Assembly: GCA_010015805.1 (NCBI GenBank)
Contig: ML978124.1
Span: 558,001 to 622,000 of the forward strand
Direction of reading: 5' to 3'
DNA from: Rhizodiscina lignyota
Lineage: Eukaryota; Ascomycota; Dothideomycetes; Aulographales; Rhizodiscinaceae
DNA length: 64,000 nucleotides
Shown here one piece after another: positions 31,734 to 43,299 of the stretch. Both the position numbers and the translations under genes were made by a program. Each line of letters opens with the position of its first letter. The stretch's first letter is position 1. A model generated the notes under the pieces. The model was given only the letters and a program-made list of their open reading frames with translations. It did not search any database and was not told the origin of the DNA.

Positions 31734-33706
31734 CTACTTCGTAGCTTCCTTTTCTTTCACGGTTTCATCAGCATTACCGTTGGAGGCAGCAGTGGCCTTT
31801 GCCTCATCGACTTTTTGCGAGCCATTTGCCGGATCGTTGGACTCTGACTTCTCAGTCTTGACAGAAGATGGCGAGTCTGATATGCAGTTAGAATGTGAAC
31901 TTAGAGACCCACACTGATGATGGCCTACCTGTGGTGCCTGAAGTTTCGGCTTTTGGTGCCGAGCTGGGTGCTGGCGTTTCTTCTCGTTGATTCCTGTTCT
32001 CTTGATCCTCGTCATCATCTCCCTCGATCTCTTGGATTCTGTTGACCTGGGCGTCCAAGTCGCGCTCTTCGTCATCGTTGTCAAACATCTCAGTATCCTC
32101 ATGATCATGTGAAAGTTCGGTGCCATCACTTAGTAGGATGATTCTGCCACCACCCAACGAGCCGAATCCCCTGGTTCTCTGGTCCATGTCCATATCGTAG
32201 TCGTCTGAATTGTCATCATAGCGGTGATGCACCCCCGGTCCGCGGAACTCAGCTGCAGAATAGTAAGAATGTTAGGATACAATTTCGGATACTGAAACGC
32301 TCAAATCTAGATACAGGTTACAGGGGAATCAAAAGGTTACAACTTGCCGTACTCTGGCGGAGCACATGGACCATCACCTTTGGCGACTCGATCCGCGATT
32401 TCCTTGTACCATTCATCCTTCGTCTTGCCCTTGAGCAGCCCAATGATGATGACGGTCATGTTATCACATCCAACACCACCCGTGTCACTGTTTGATGCAA
32501 GGCAATTGTCCATCAAGTTCTCACAGATTGAGTGAAGCTCCTGCTTCGCAGCAATCCCTCGCCGCACGAACTCAACAACCGCTTGGGACGACTGGCAATC
32601 CCAGATACCTGCACACAAAGAGTCAGCCATTGTCTATGTACCACACCTCGCAGTGCTCGCGTACCATCGCATGCCACAACAAGGAACTCGTCATCGTCTG
32701 AGATATTGTGGACCGTGACATCAGGGAATGCGGTTACGATTTGTTGTTCAGGAGGAAGGTCAGCGCTCTTCTTGAACTCGAAGTCGCCAATCGCTCTGGA
32801 GAGCGCGAGGTTGCCGTTGACGCGGCCAAAATCAACAAAGCCACCTGCCGCAGTGATTCTTGCCTTCTCGCCTAATTCAAAATATTAGCTCAGGTCATCG
32901 CCGTGGCCAATGTGAAGCATACCTTCATTCTGAGGCTTGTGGTCGAAAGATAGCGGCTTCGCTCTCCCTTTGATTCCAAGAACCGTCCGTGAATCACCGG
33001 CATTGCCCTATTAAGATCAGATCTAGGAGTGAATTGACGGTAGGCCCACATACGACGTATATCTTGTCCCGCGTCACCAGACCGACAGAGGCTGTGCAGC
33101 CAGATACCTCTTCCTCGTATTTCGGGTCTACACCACGTCGTGAGCATGCCGGTATGAATCCAATTAGCGCAAAAGAATCGTACCATTCAGGATGGCCCTA
33201 TCCGTCGCCAGAAAGCCGTCTTTCAAAGCCCGCTCCAAATCCAAGGATTTGAAAGCATCTTGCCTCGCGATTATCTTGTGCAGATTCTCTCCCGCGTATA
33301 TTGCGACCTTATCCCCACCGTGTCCATCGTACACCCCGAAGAAACTTATTCGCTTGTCTGCAGCAGCTGCTTCCGCTTCACTGAGGCTTTCTGGTTGCAG
33401 GTCGAGGACGGCGGCGTGTGCGTCCTCCATGCTGATGCGCCATCCTTGCATAGAGGAGACTCCGAACACTACTCGGTCATCTTGTCCTTCGTCGGACCTC
33501 TAAATCACCGAGTCCGTTAGCTGTGCTAGTTTCTTGAATAACACGATTGTGGCCGTGGGTGGATGGCAATGGCAACACCGCTTGTGCACCGCGCAGAGCT
33601 TGCAAAGGCGGGACAGTTCGGGACGCTGCAGGGAGAGCAAGATCTCGATGCCAGAATAGCAGTTGCATACCTTCTCGACTACCGGTTCCGAAAGTGTCTG
33701 TCCCAT
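31734..33706 (-). CDS. PP2C-type Ser/Thr protein phosphatase (Ptc2/Ptc3-like)
   Basis: Minus strand, eight exons: 33706-33671, 33499-33184, 33127-33054, 33007-32923, 32871-32665, 32608-32348, 32252-31929 and 31876-31734. About 481 aa. Introns are 171, 56, 46, 51, 56, 95 and 52 bp; all are GT-AG except the 95-bp one, which is GC-AG. PP2C motifs appear in order: [23 protein letters not shown] (metal-binding Asp), [38 protein letters not shown] and [14 protein letters not shown]. The C-terminal ~150 residues are acidic and low-complexity. The N-terminus [12 protein letters not shown] is typical of Ptc2/3 and carries a Gly2 that could be myristoylated. Yeast Ptc2/3 switch off the Hog1 MAP kinase and the DNA-damage checkpoint kinase Rad53. 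Confidence 0.92.
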
Positions 33707-34562
33707 ATTGCCCTCGGTCTATGCGAGAACAAAGGTAAGGTTTGAAGAGGAGGGTGTGATTCCCGCGCGTCTATCATCCACCACGGAGGTCAAAGGAAGT
33801 CTGTAACAGCCTGAAAATATGTGCAGGATGAAGACTTTTAGTAGGGGAGAGAGGTGTTGTTTGCGGGAGGTGTCGTGTGCCGCGTGCGTGTGTACTTGCT
33901 GTGGAAGTATGAAATGCAGGTGGGAGCGATGACGACCCGGAGTTGGTGTGTGCACTGTGTGGAGGGGCGAGACCATGTAAATATGGCTATTCACTCTTCA
34001 CTTGCTCGCAGCCCTTTCAAGGTGTATACAACGCTTTGCAAATCGCAAAACAGAGGTTGTCTCCAGGAAAGTGGATCCAGCTCTGGATTTACTCTTCGCA
34101 GCAGGCAACACCCAGCTTACATAAGGTTATCAAAACTGACATGGAGGCCATCCGTGTACGCTTCACCGCCCAGCACTGTTTCTAAGTCACTCAATTGACT
34201 ATTCTAGCATGCGGCTCATGTTCTATGGACTCCAGCACATGTCGCACTGCCATTCAATACAGTTGAGCAGCGAAGAGGTCTTCCCGCGATATGCCGCGCA
34301 TTTTGAGACTGATAGTGCGCTGAGCTGGTGGTCAGTCTCAAGCGCGCTCTACGAGGGCGCTAGTTTCTCGTGAGCATATGAGACGTGCCACTACGCCTCT
34401 CTTCATCGATAACGAGAGGCAAATCTTCCAAGACACGCCTTAGCGAGCTACTCAATAGAGCGGCTCTATAAATTGATCGCTTGCGGGAAACCAGCTCCTT
34501 CGTATGTCGAATCTACAGCTTTGACTTCTCTGGCAGTAGCTGGTAATTCTTTTCATACGATT
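33707..34562. other. Intergenic region with a hairpin
   Basis: These 856 bp lie between the PP2C start and the 3' end of the hydroxy-acid dehydrogenase gene. No gene seen. A GT-rich stretch lies near 33880-33960, and an inverted repeat is listed next. Confidence 0.5.
34303..34341. repeat. 10-bp inverted repeat (hairpin)
   Basis: TTGAGACTGA (34303-34312) and TCAGTCTCAA (34332-34341) are perfect complements with a 19-base loop. GCGC words just outside could extend the stem imperfectly. It lies 3' of the hydroxy-acid dehydrogenase gene. Its function is unknown. Confidence 0.5.
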
Positions 34563-35959
34563 CTAGCCCATCGCGTCAGTTGCGCTTCTTTGTTGTGTCA
34601 CATTAGAGAAGGTCTTACCAATGGCACTTCTGTCTATTTTTTTCACGGTCTTGAAGCCGCCGACGTTTAACAAGATATCAAACTCTGCCAGCAGTGACTT
34701 CATAACATGTCGAACCTTTCTCAACTTTTAGCCTTCGTCTATTACTCATTAAGAATGATACAACTTACTCCGTGCTCACCCATAATGCTGAGGCCCCAGA
34801 CCCAAAGCCTGCCGATGAAAACGAACTTCGCCCCGATGGCGAGGGCCTTAAATACGTCCGACGCGCTTCGAACCCCCGAGTCGAACATTATATAGGTCTT
34901 ATCACCAACCGCTGCTCGGTCTTAGCGAAACGCTCTCATGCCTTGAGTTGGATATAACTCACCATTCACGATACGCTCCAGTGCGTCGAGACTAGCCACC
35001 GCACCATCAACTTGACGGCCAGCATGATTGCTCACCACGATTCCGTCGAAACCAGTTTTGACCGCTTTCTCCGCATCTCTCACGTCCTGGATACCTTTTA
35101 TGCATATTGGCTTTCCCCCACTAAGTTCCTTCCACGTTCTGATTAACCACGGCATCTTTTCCCACGACCATGCGCGACCATGCCAGATACTATCAATCCA
35201 CATCGCGCTAGCGTTCACCTTCTCTTCCTGCGTCATGTTGTTCACGTCGATGCCCCTCTCCCTCAACCGCTTTTGGAACACCGGATCTGACAGGCCCAAG
35301 TCCGCTCCTATTCCCTTGTAGAAGGCGTAGTTGCTCGTATTAACATCGTCATGTCTCCATGCCAGCTGCCACGTATCGACGGTCAGGAAACACGCCTCGA
35401 ATCCACCCTCTACCGCTCTCTTCAACAAGGATACAGTCATCTCGTCATCGTGTGGCATATAAAGCTGGAACACCTTGCAGCCGCTGCTGGATGAAGATCC
35501 GTACGCCTTCCCCACATCCTCAATCGGTTGACTTCCGGCAGTGCTGAGGCAATACGGAAGCCCGAGCTCGCCCGCGACTTTCGCAACTGGCAGCTCGCCG
35601 AGAGGATGATAGATCTTGTTAATGCCAATAGGCGCGAAGCCAATCGGTGCTGCAACTTTGTGTCCGAAGAATGTTGTAGCAGTATCTCGAGCATTGGTAT
35701 CGACGAGCATGCGTGGAATGATACGGTGACGATAGAAAGCTTGGCGATTGGCCGTATGGGTGTGGGAGAGGCCTGCATTGGAGGAAGCATAATACCAGCC
35801 CGATTCCGTGAGCTTTTCTTTTGCTAGCTCCTCCAGTTTACCAGGCTCTGTATTGAATGGGGGCACGAGTCCTTCGTTTACAGCCCAGAAGTTGTCCCTT
35901 TGGTACATGGCATATTGAGGAGTGGACCTGCGGTCTTTATTTGGACTTTTTGGATCCAT
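34563..35959 (-). CDS. FMN-dependent 2-hydroxy acid dehydrogenase (lactate 2-monooxygenase-like)
   Basis: Minus strand, three exons: 35959-34963, 34911-34769 and 34715-34563, about 430 aa. Introns are 51 bp (gtgagt...gagcag) and 53 bp (gtaagt...agaaag). The family layout is clear: PIGFAPIGINKIYHP near residue 115, FLTVDTWQLAWRHDD, KPICIKGIQDVRDAEKA with the FMN-binding lysine region, and VVSNHAGRQVDGAVAS with the catalytic His/Arg pair. The phosphate-binding run FDSGVRSASDVFKALAIGAK lies in exon 2. The enzyme oxidises an L-2-hydroxy acid to the keto acid (or decarboxylates oxidatively in the monooxygenase branch). No cytochrome b5 domain is present, so it is not an L-lactate dehydrogenase of the Cyb2 type. 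The final ~18 residues could be altered by an optional extra intron with a gtaaga donor. A MITE-like element lies ~310 bp upstream. Confidence 0.88.
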
Positions 35960-36267
35960 ATTCAAGTCGCAGGATAACAAGATTTATTATGAGGCACCGT
36001 GTTGTTAAATGCAGCATACCATAGTTGATGAAATTGTGCCTCAAGTATATATTGCAGAATGTAGGCTTGAAACCCCCACGGCATTTTGCAAGATCATGAG
36101 TCGTCATAATGAGATCTACAGTAATGTATCCCGGTTCGTTACTTGGAGATGAGATCATGGTTTCCCAGTCTGCCCAGCAAGCCGGGATCAGTGAGATCGT
36201 TCCAGAACTGCTTATTTCCGCCACAGAGACCACTGCGGTCCCGCCCCGCTCCGCATTTTATTCATTT

Positions 36268-36467
36268 CCAGGCACGCGGGTGATAAAATAGTTGAGCACG
36301 CTTTAACTGAATAGCTATAGTAAGAACAAGTTTTATTCTTCAGCATAAGCGAGAGCATCTCTAAAAGCTTAATTAGATATATACTAGAGCATATTTATCT
36401 AAAACGCGTAGTGTTAGTGTGTATAATCTATATTAACTAGCGAGGGTATACATCCTCGCGGTTCGAC
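36268..36467 (+). mobile_element. MITE-like element, copy 1 (one end)
   Basis: This stretch matches, in opposite orientation, most of the element at 43300-43544. Shared runs include CCAGGCACGCGGGTGA, AAAATAGTTGAGC, GCGAGAGCATCTCT and TATATTAACTA, then a small palindrome (CGAGG...CCTCG). The far inverted repeat seen in copy 2 is missing here; homology ends after TTCGAC. Several differences are C/T or G/A transitions. No coding capacity. It lies ~310 bp upstream of the hydroxy-acid dehydrogenase start. Confidence 0.7.
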
Positions 36468-37738
36468 GTTCTCTGCAATATTGAGCATAAGAGAAATCTG
36501 CAAAGAGGCTGGGTTTTAATAAGAGGTCTAGCCCTGCCTGTGAAGCACATGGAAGTGCATTCTATTTTTATTCTGTAGATGGTTCCCTGGCAAGAGGATG
36601 CCAGAAAGTTGTCGGCACCTCTCAATACTGAACAGCATCATTATATAGCCTCTGTACGTCTCGCAGTATGAGAATCGCTTGTTTTACGGCTCCGGATCAG
36701 ATGATGTTACGGCGCTCCTTCATCCTCCCCAGATACTCAGCAAATCGCGAATCTTCTCCAAGTCGACATAGCCAAGACGCCACAATTGCAGAGGAGTCGA
36801 GGATCAGTAAGTCTGAGTGCAGACATATATGCTAGCTACATCAAGAGCCAGAAATGGAATGAGTATGGTAAGTCTAGCTAAAGGAATTCTGGTTTCCTCA
36901 TCGCCGTCTGAAACGTAATCTCATCGATTTAAGGTATATTACGAGTTCTTTCGTGAGTAAAAAAGCTCGACCGCTAGCGACGAGTAGCAGTGAGACTGAT
37001 GTCCTTCGTTAAAATAAGGAGAAGGTCGGTTATTCTAGGGTCGTTAATTCGTGGTGAAAGTTTACGAGCGAGATATTAAGAGAGTGATCGCTAATAGCAA
37101 GAGTATGAATAATATCTTCGCCGACCATCAGCTGGCATACGGAAGGGCAAGAGCAGAATATCGTAAGGTGCAACGTAAGAAGCCTCATCACACTGAATCA
37201 AGGTATTGAATTTGAGGGTAAGAAAGCTCCAGATCCTCTCGTACATGGTACCATGCTGGTAGTGTGGTAGAGGAGCTCTCAGGGCCATCTATTGTAGGTC
37301 GAGGCGGCCTTGTTGCCGTGCCTACAACGAAGCACTTCGGTGAAGCTGCATGCTGCATGGCCCTATAGGTGTCGCCTAGTGAATCTCGCTCCATTGCCAT
37401 GGGAACGCCTACATGAAGTTTCGGAGGCATTTGAGTCATCGCCGCTGTAGTGTGTACTGGACTTCTCTGATTCTTGGCAGTGCTAGAAAATCAAGCGAGA
37501 GGCGGTCGGGAGCCGCTGATTGGCCATGCGTGTTTCAAGAGCGCCTTCCAGCCTAGCCTCTTCTTTCCGCGGCAGCGTCGCCTGAGCTTCACTTGTAAAG
37601 AACTGATCATCAGCCTTGCGCCGAACGCAGCAACAACTCTCCTCTCTTCCATTGTAGTTTATCGCGTCGCAACCTCTCCACTCCATCAACCATCTCCTCT
37701 CTTCTTTTTTCCTTCCCTCCACCTCTCCGACGCACAGA
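36468..37738. other. Gene-free AT-leaning region
   Basis: About 1.27 kb separate the MITE-like copy from the MGLP gene. The left ~600 bp are AT-leaning and may be decayed repeat. The right ~250 bp look like a promoter and pyrimidine-rich leader (CTCTCC runs). No gene recognised. Confidence 0.45.
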
Positions 37739-39535
37739 ATGGGACTACCGTATGCCTACCCTTTGTTGATTGGCGCGCGGAGAGACACGCCCGCCGTCGC
37801 AATCCTGAAAGAACGTCGCTAACAACACGTCGCGTACAGATACTGGACCGCGCCTACCCCTATTGAGGTCAAAGACGCGAATCAGAAGGACTTGACCGCA
37901 GCTCAACGCTCGCCCATCCGGCGCAGACCCTCTCCCCAGCAGGCCGCCCGTAGCAATGCTCGTCGCGCGATGCGAGGGGACGTAAACAGTCCTGCCTCAG
38001 GCACACATCCACGACAAGGAGCGGCGAGAATAATCGTTCCCCCAGGGTCTGAGGCTCGGGATCTCCTTGCGACAAGAACAGCACGGCGAAATGGCATATT
38101 GCACGAGGGAGCGGACGGATCGTGGCGCTTCGCGCAAAGTCCCTCAGCTGCTGATGACGACCTCCAGCGCCTTCCACCGCTACGTCGTATGAGCCGTCGC
38201 AACATTGCCGATGGCCCTCTGCCTTCCTCATCGCTCCGCGAGACCTGGAGTCCTGTCGATGCTTATTCCACGTCCGGCCTTGGCGACCGCGAGCGGAGCT
38301 TCACTCCTAACGGCGAGGATGCTGATGGCTGGGACACAATGCTCAGTACAATCGCTCCGGACACCCAACTACCTAGCTTCGACTCGTCTTTCACGTCTGC
38401 CGCCGCCTCCGCCTCTGCGTCCTTCTCTGCGAACCGCTCAAACCCGGCCTCCAACTCCGCGTCAAACTCGATCTCTGATGGCCACTCCACCTCAGTTTCT
38501 GCAAGCTCCTCGCGTACCCATCTTACTGTCCCGTCCCCGAGGATCATGGCTCAGAATTTGATCGCTGCTGCGTCGGCTTGCCCATCAGACTCGGATTCAG
38601 ATACCACAAACGATGACTCTGCCTCTGAGACCGAAGCCGACACAAACGAGGTGACGGTGCGCCTCTCGCGCACTCACCATCCTCACAGCCCACCACCGCG
38701 CAGAACATCCGGAATCCGCGAGACATTACGGAACAGGCCCTTCAGAGGTACAAATCGCAGGTCCCACGACACCACCTCCGCCGAGGAAAATCGGAACAAC
38801 GCGCGCGACCGTTTGTTGCTCGAATTGGATCTGCAGGAAGCTCGCCGTGAACTGCGAGGTTCTACTGATGAGGACCGACTATCATCGCCGCGGAGTCTGC
38901 GCGCCTACTTGGACTCGCAGGAACGCCAGCTACACGACCTCCGTGCGGAGAGGGACCGCTTGAACGCAGAGAGGAACCGACTTGAGTATGCAGACGTCCC
39001 GGAGCACCTGTCGGCCTCTTCCCTCACTGCGCTGGTAGCAGTGAGTGGAGACCGCGAGGAGCGCTCCCTTCATCTGGATGGCAGCCGTGAGGAGGATGTC
39101 GACATGTCCGGGGGGCATGACGAGGGCGATGCGTCGCGCTTCCTGCGCCACTACGAGACCTTTGCGGAAGCGAGGGACCGTCGTCACCGCGAGGTTGACG
39201 AGAGCGTGGGTCGGAGCCTCTCGGCGGAGGGTACGCTTGACTGGTGGACGAGCAGGGCGAGTGCGATGCACGGAGCAAGTCGCCCACCGCGCGGGTCTGG
39301 CTTGGCCAGGAGAGATCCGATGAGCGAGGTGCTAGACGCGGGAAACCGAGAAAGCGAAGAGAGGGAGCGCGACAGGCATGATCCGACGCTCGCGCAAGGC
39401 AGCATGCTGGGCAATGACCCGGAGCTGGAGACGATGCGCGCGATCCTGGAGAGGATGAGCAGGAGGGACGACATCCCTGCGGAGTGGTGGCTGAGTGCAG
39501 GCCTTTCGCCTGCTATTGCTCGTGGAAGGCTCTGA
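37739..39535 (+). CDS. Conserved fungal protein of unknown function (MGLP...RSPIRRR type)
   Basis: An 11-nt first coding exon (37739-37749) is joined through a 90-bp intron (gtatgc...gtacag, CTAAC branch site) to 37840-39535, giving about 568 aa. The joined start reads MGLPYWTAPTPIEV and is soon followed by RSPIRRRPSP, a pattern I know from uncharacterised Pezizomycotina proteins. The middle is Ser/Asp-rich and disordered (runs of SAS, SDSDSDT). A charged coiled-coil-like region lies around residues 320-395 (RDRLLLELDLQEARREL, RDRLNAERNRLEY). The C-terminus is a compact conserved block: ELETMRAILERMSRR, then IPAEWWLSAGLSP. I do not know its role. The tiny first exon is easy for gene finders to miss. 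Confidence 0.8.
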
Positions 39536-40307
39536 ATCCCTCGCCTTTCTGGGACTGATTATTTACGGTAATGGAGAATACATTGGTTGTATGGGCTTTC
39601 TGCGCAGAGGGAAAAAGGCTTGTCATGTTTTTGGTTGGAATCTTTTTCTTTTCCTTGCTAGACGACGGCTCAACGAACTGCCGCCTTTGTTTCTGCTTTG
39701 GGGACTGGAACTCGAGGACATGTTGCTTTCAGGTGCGGGTTTGTTTCTTCGGTTGATTCGATAAAATGTACTTTATAGTTTTGCTATCGTGCCGAATTGG
39801 GAATGGCAGCATGGATAGCTACGAATGGAAGTGGCTTAAAAGTTTCGCAAAATGAGAGTCCCTTTAACTTGAGCACTGAACACGTCCATCGAGGCGTGGC
39901 AACATTAGAAGTCTTGAGTACGAGTGCAAAATCATTGATTTGCTATCTATCAAGGCGGTTGATGAAACCTTTCAAGGTCTACGAAGCCTTTTGTTGATCG
40001 CTTTCGTCCGACCCTGTGTCTAAAAGCCCAGTTGAGTGAGGCTCGTTTAGTATAAACTCCGTAGACCGTTATCGTGCAATATCCATTTCGTTCCTTTTCA
40101 TGCATTTGATATATACCGTGCCTGGTGCCAAGACGCCAAGACAAGGTATCAGAATCGATTAACAGACCCACCAGTTGGAAAGTATAGAACGCCGATGTTG
40201 AGATCGCCCATGCCCATTGAGCGTTGAGATCATGCCTGCGTGTTGAAAATCACTTTTCCGTTCCTCATTGCGTTAACGCATTATTGTTGAAAGGGGTTTG
40301 CCGACGT
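39536..40307. other. Convergent intergenic region
   Basis: About 770 bp lie between the 3' ends of the MGLP gene (+) and MET6 (-). T-rich stretches follow the MGLP stop. No gene seen; the long plus-strand frame from 40224 into MET6 is an antisense shadow. Confidence 0.55.
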
Positions 40308-42830
40308 CTAAGTAGACTTGGCGTATTTCTCGCGGTAGAACTTTGCGGCGTTGACCATGTTGGTCAGAGCAGCCTTGGTCTCCTTCCACTGGCGTGTCTT
40401 GAGACCGCAGTCAGGGTTGATCCAGAGTTGATCTGGCTTGAGATACCTGTAATGATGTTAGTACATGTGACTCTTCATGCCATGGCACAAGACATACTGA
40501 AGCATCTCCTCAATCCTATCCTTGATTTCCTGCTCGCTCGGCACGCGTGGGCTGTGAATGTCATACACACCCGGTCCAATGTGCCTGGGGTAAGCCTGAT
40601 CCACAAAGACCTTCAACAGCTTGGCATCGCTCTTGCTGTTCTCGATGCTAAGGACATCGGCATCGAGTGCCGCAATGGCATGGAAGAAGTCCTGGAACTC
40701 GCTGTAGCAGAAATGGCTGTGAATCTGGGTGCTATTCTTGACACCTGCTGTGGAGAGCTTGAACGAGTCCACTGCCCAGGAGAGGTACTTCTCACGCTCT
40801 GTACCTGCACGCAGAGGAAGACCTTCACGGAGTGCGGGCTCGTCGACCTGGATGACATAGATGCCAGCGGCCTCGAGATCGACGACCTCATCGCGAAGAG
40901 CAAGCGCAAGTTGTTGAGCTTGCACGGACTGGTGGACGTCATCACGAGGGAAAGACCAGCGCAAGCACGTGATTGGTCCAGTAAGCATGCCCTTCATCGG
41001 CTTCTTGGAGATGGAAGCAGCATACTTGGACTCCTTGACCGTCATCGCTTTTGGACGAGAGATGTCGCCGACAATGATTGGCGGGCGCACACAACGGCTT
41101 CCGTAGCTCTGGACCCAGGCATGGGTGGTGAAGACGTAGCCTTCAAGCCTCTCACCGAAGTATTGCACCATGTCGTTGCGCTCCGGCTCGCCGTGGACAA
41201 AGACGTCAAGGTCAAGCTCCTCTTGAATCTTGATGACGTCTTGTATCTCCTTCTCGATGAACTTCTCATACTCTTCAGCCGTGATATCGCCCTTTGTGAA
41301 CTTGTTGCGCTGAATACGGATCTCCTTCGTCTGAGGGAAGGAGCCAATGGTGGTGGTAGGGAAAATTGGAAGAGAGAGGTGTTGCTTCTGCGCAGCGAGG
41401 CGTTCTGGGAAGGGAGACTGGCGGTTGTGCATCTCATCCGTGACTTTAGATTGGCGGTCCTTGACCTGAGGATTGTTGGTGCGCTTCGACGACGCACGGG
41501 CTTGCATAGACTTTGCGTTGGCCTCAATCTGATCTCTGACAGTTGCAGGGCCATCCGTGACAGCCTTGGCAATGATAGCAATCTCCTTGCACTTTTCCGC
41601 AGCAAAGGAGAACCAGTCGGCAACTTCTGGGTCAAGCTTCTTCTCACTCTCCAAAGTGTGAGGTGTGTGGAGGAGGGAGCTTGAAGTGGCAACGATCACT
41701 CGCTCCTTGCCGAGCTGCTGAATAGCCGTCTCAGCGAGTTCAATTGCCTTCTTGAAATTGGTCTTCCAGATGTTGCGGCCATCGACGACACCGCAAGACA
41801 GAATCTGTTGGGAACCAATCTGTCCCATGACGCTTGAAAGCTGCTCGGGATTGCGGACAAGGTCGATGTGGATGCCATAGAGGCTCTGGAGGTTTGGTAG
41901 AACGTCAAAGTTGTGGACAATGTCGCCAAAGTAGGTAGCGAGGATGACTTTCGGAATGCTAGTATTGGAGCCGGACAGCTTCTCATATGCAGGCTTGAAT
42001 GCATTCTTGACCTTCAGTGGCAGATCAAAAACGAGAACTGGCTCGTCGATTTGCACTGTCTCGGCACCGGCATTCTTGAGCTGCTCCAACAACTCAACAT
42101 AGACGGGCAGGAGCTTGTCCAGCAGAGAAATGGGGTTTACAGACTGATCGCGATCTGCTTTGCCGAGGGCCAAGAAGGACACAGGCCCCAAGATAACTGG
42201 GCGAGTGGTGATTCCAGCATCCTTTGCCTCTTTGAACTCGACTACAGGTTTGGGATTCGAAGCGAGCTTGAAGGTCTGGCCGTCCTGGAAGGTAGGCTTA
42301 ACGTAGTGATAGTTCGAATCGAACCACTTGACCATTTCCTGCCACATTGTAAGCTTCCACCAAGCCGAGAATTCTCATTATTATTCGGTGCATACCAGAC
42401 TTGGGACGTCAACACCATCCTTCTGATGGCCGCGGCCCATGGCAAAGTATTCGTCGATTGGCTCGAGCTTGGTCTCGGAGTACTTCGCAGGAATAGCCTA
42501 TTGCAGTTAACATTAGCAGCTGCTCAAAAACGCTAAAGGCCACACTTACGTTGAACATCTGGATGTGGTCGAGAACATGATCGTAGTAGGCGAAGTCATT
42601 GCTGGGAATGATGTCGACACCAGCATCCTTCTGGAGCTTCCAGTGCTCCAGACGGAGCCTCTTGCCCTCAGCGAGGAGATTATCCCTAGAGATTTTGCCA
42701 GCCCAGTACGCCTCGTTTGCCTTCTTCAAGTCTCTATCCCTCCCCATGCGGGGGAACCTAATCCAAGTCAGCTTCTCGCTCGTCACGTTATGTGGAGCGA
42801 AGCATACCCAAGAACAGCGGATTGCACCAT
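40308..42830 (-). CDS. MET6: Cobalamin-independent methionine synthase
   Basis: Minus strand, five exons: 42830-42808, 42757-42550, 42497-42396, 42338-40498 and 40446-40308, about 770 aa, the usual family length. Introns are 50, 52, 57 and 51 bp. It begins [21 protein letters not shown], with the first splice inside this run. The N-terminal half is the MetE duplicate barrel. The catalytic C-terminal barrel has [14 protein letters not shown], then the zinc ligands in [10 protein letters not shown] (His and Cys). The last zinc cysteine sits in the final exon ([10 protein letters not shown]), so that exon is essential. The enzyme transfers the methyl group of 5-methyl-tetrahydropteroyl-triglutamate to homocysteine to make methionine in the cytosol. 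The 23-nt first exon holds the start. A MITE-like element lies ~470 bp upstream. Confidence 0.96.
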
Positions 42831-43299
42831 TTTGCGCGGTGAAAACCAATTCAACGCTCGAGTGAGGACCCAATGTATGATGAGAGCAATGAAGAGGTAT
42901 CTGGAGTAGCGAAGAAGAGTGTTTGAGGAGAGTGCGAGTCTGAAAGAAGAGATGTTAGAGAGGCGGTATGGCGGGGACTCTGAATCAAAATTTCAGTCTG
43001 CCCGCGGAAGCAAAGCAGCTGCCAAGCATTTCAACAAGGCCTTGCGTAATCGGAGTTGGGCTCCTCACCTAGCCATTTTCCAGGCGCAGCCAGAGGCAAT
43101 CACTCACTGACAACGGCCAGAACGAAGAAAACATCATGCTGACGAGGTGGATCTGTCCCGACGACGAGAAGGAAGTGCGAGATGAGCATTAGCAGCGGAG
43201 CCGCAAAGCAGCAGCCTTAATGGTTTAATAGTTGCCCAGTCTGTGAGCAGACCCCTGGCGGGCGTGCCTGGCTTGGTCGGCAATTGAAGCTCGCCTCTG
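42831..43299. other. MET6 promoter region
   Basis: About 470 bp lie between the MET6 ATG and the MITE-like element. I found no clear Cbf1/Gcn4-type box. No gene seen. Confidence 0.45.

Noticed and set aside
36950-36985. Possible third copy of the MITE-like end (GTGAGTAAAAAAGCTCGACC)
   Set aside because: It resembles the terminal repeat only loosely, lies in direct rather than inverted orientation to copy 1, and no interior homology follows.
40224-41684. 486-codon plus-strand frame at the 3' end of MET6
   Set aside because: It lies antisense to MET6 coding exons, whose family match is certain. Its Leu/Val/Arg-rich composition is what the antisense frame of a conserved gene gives.
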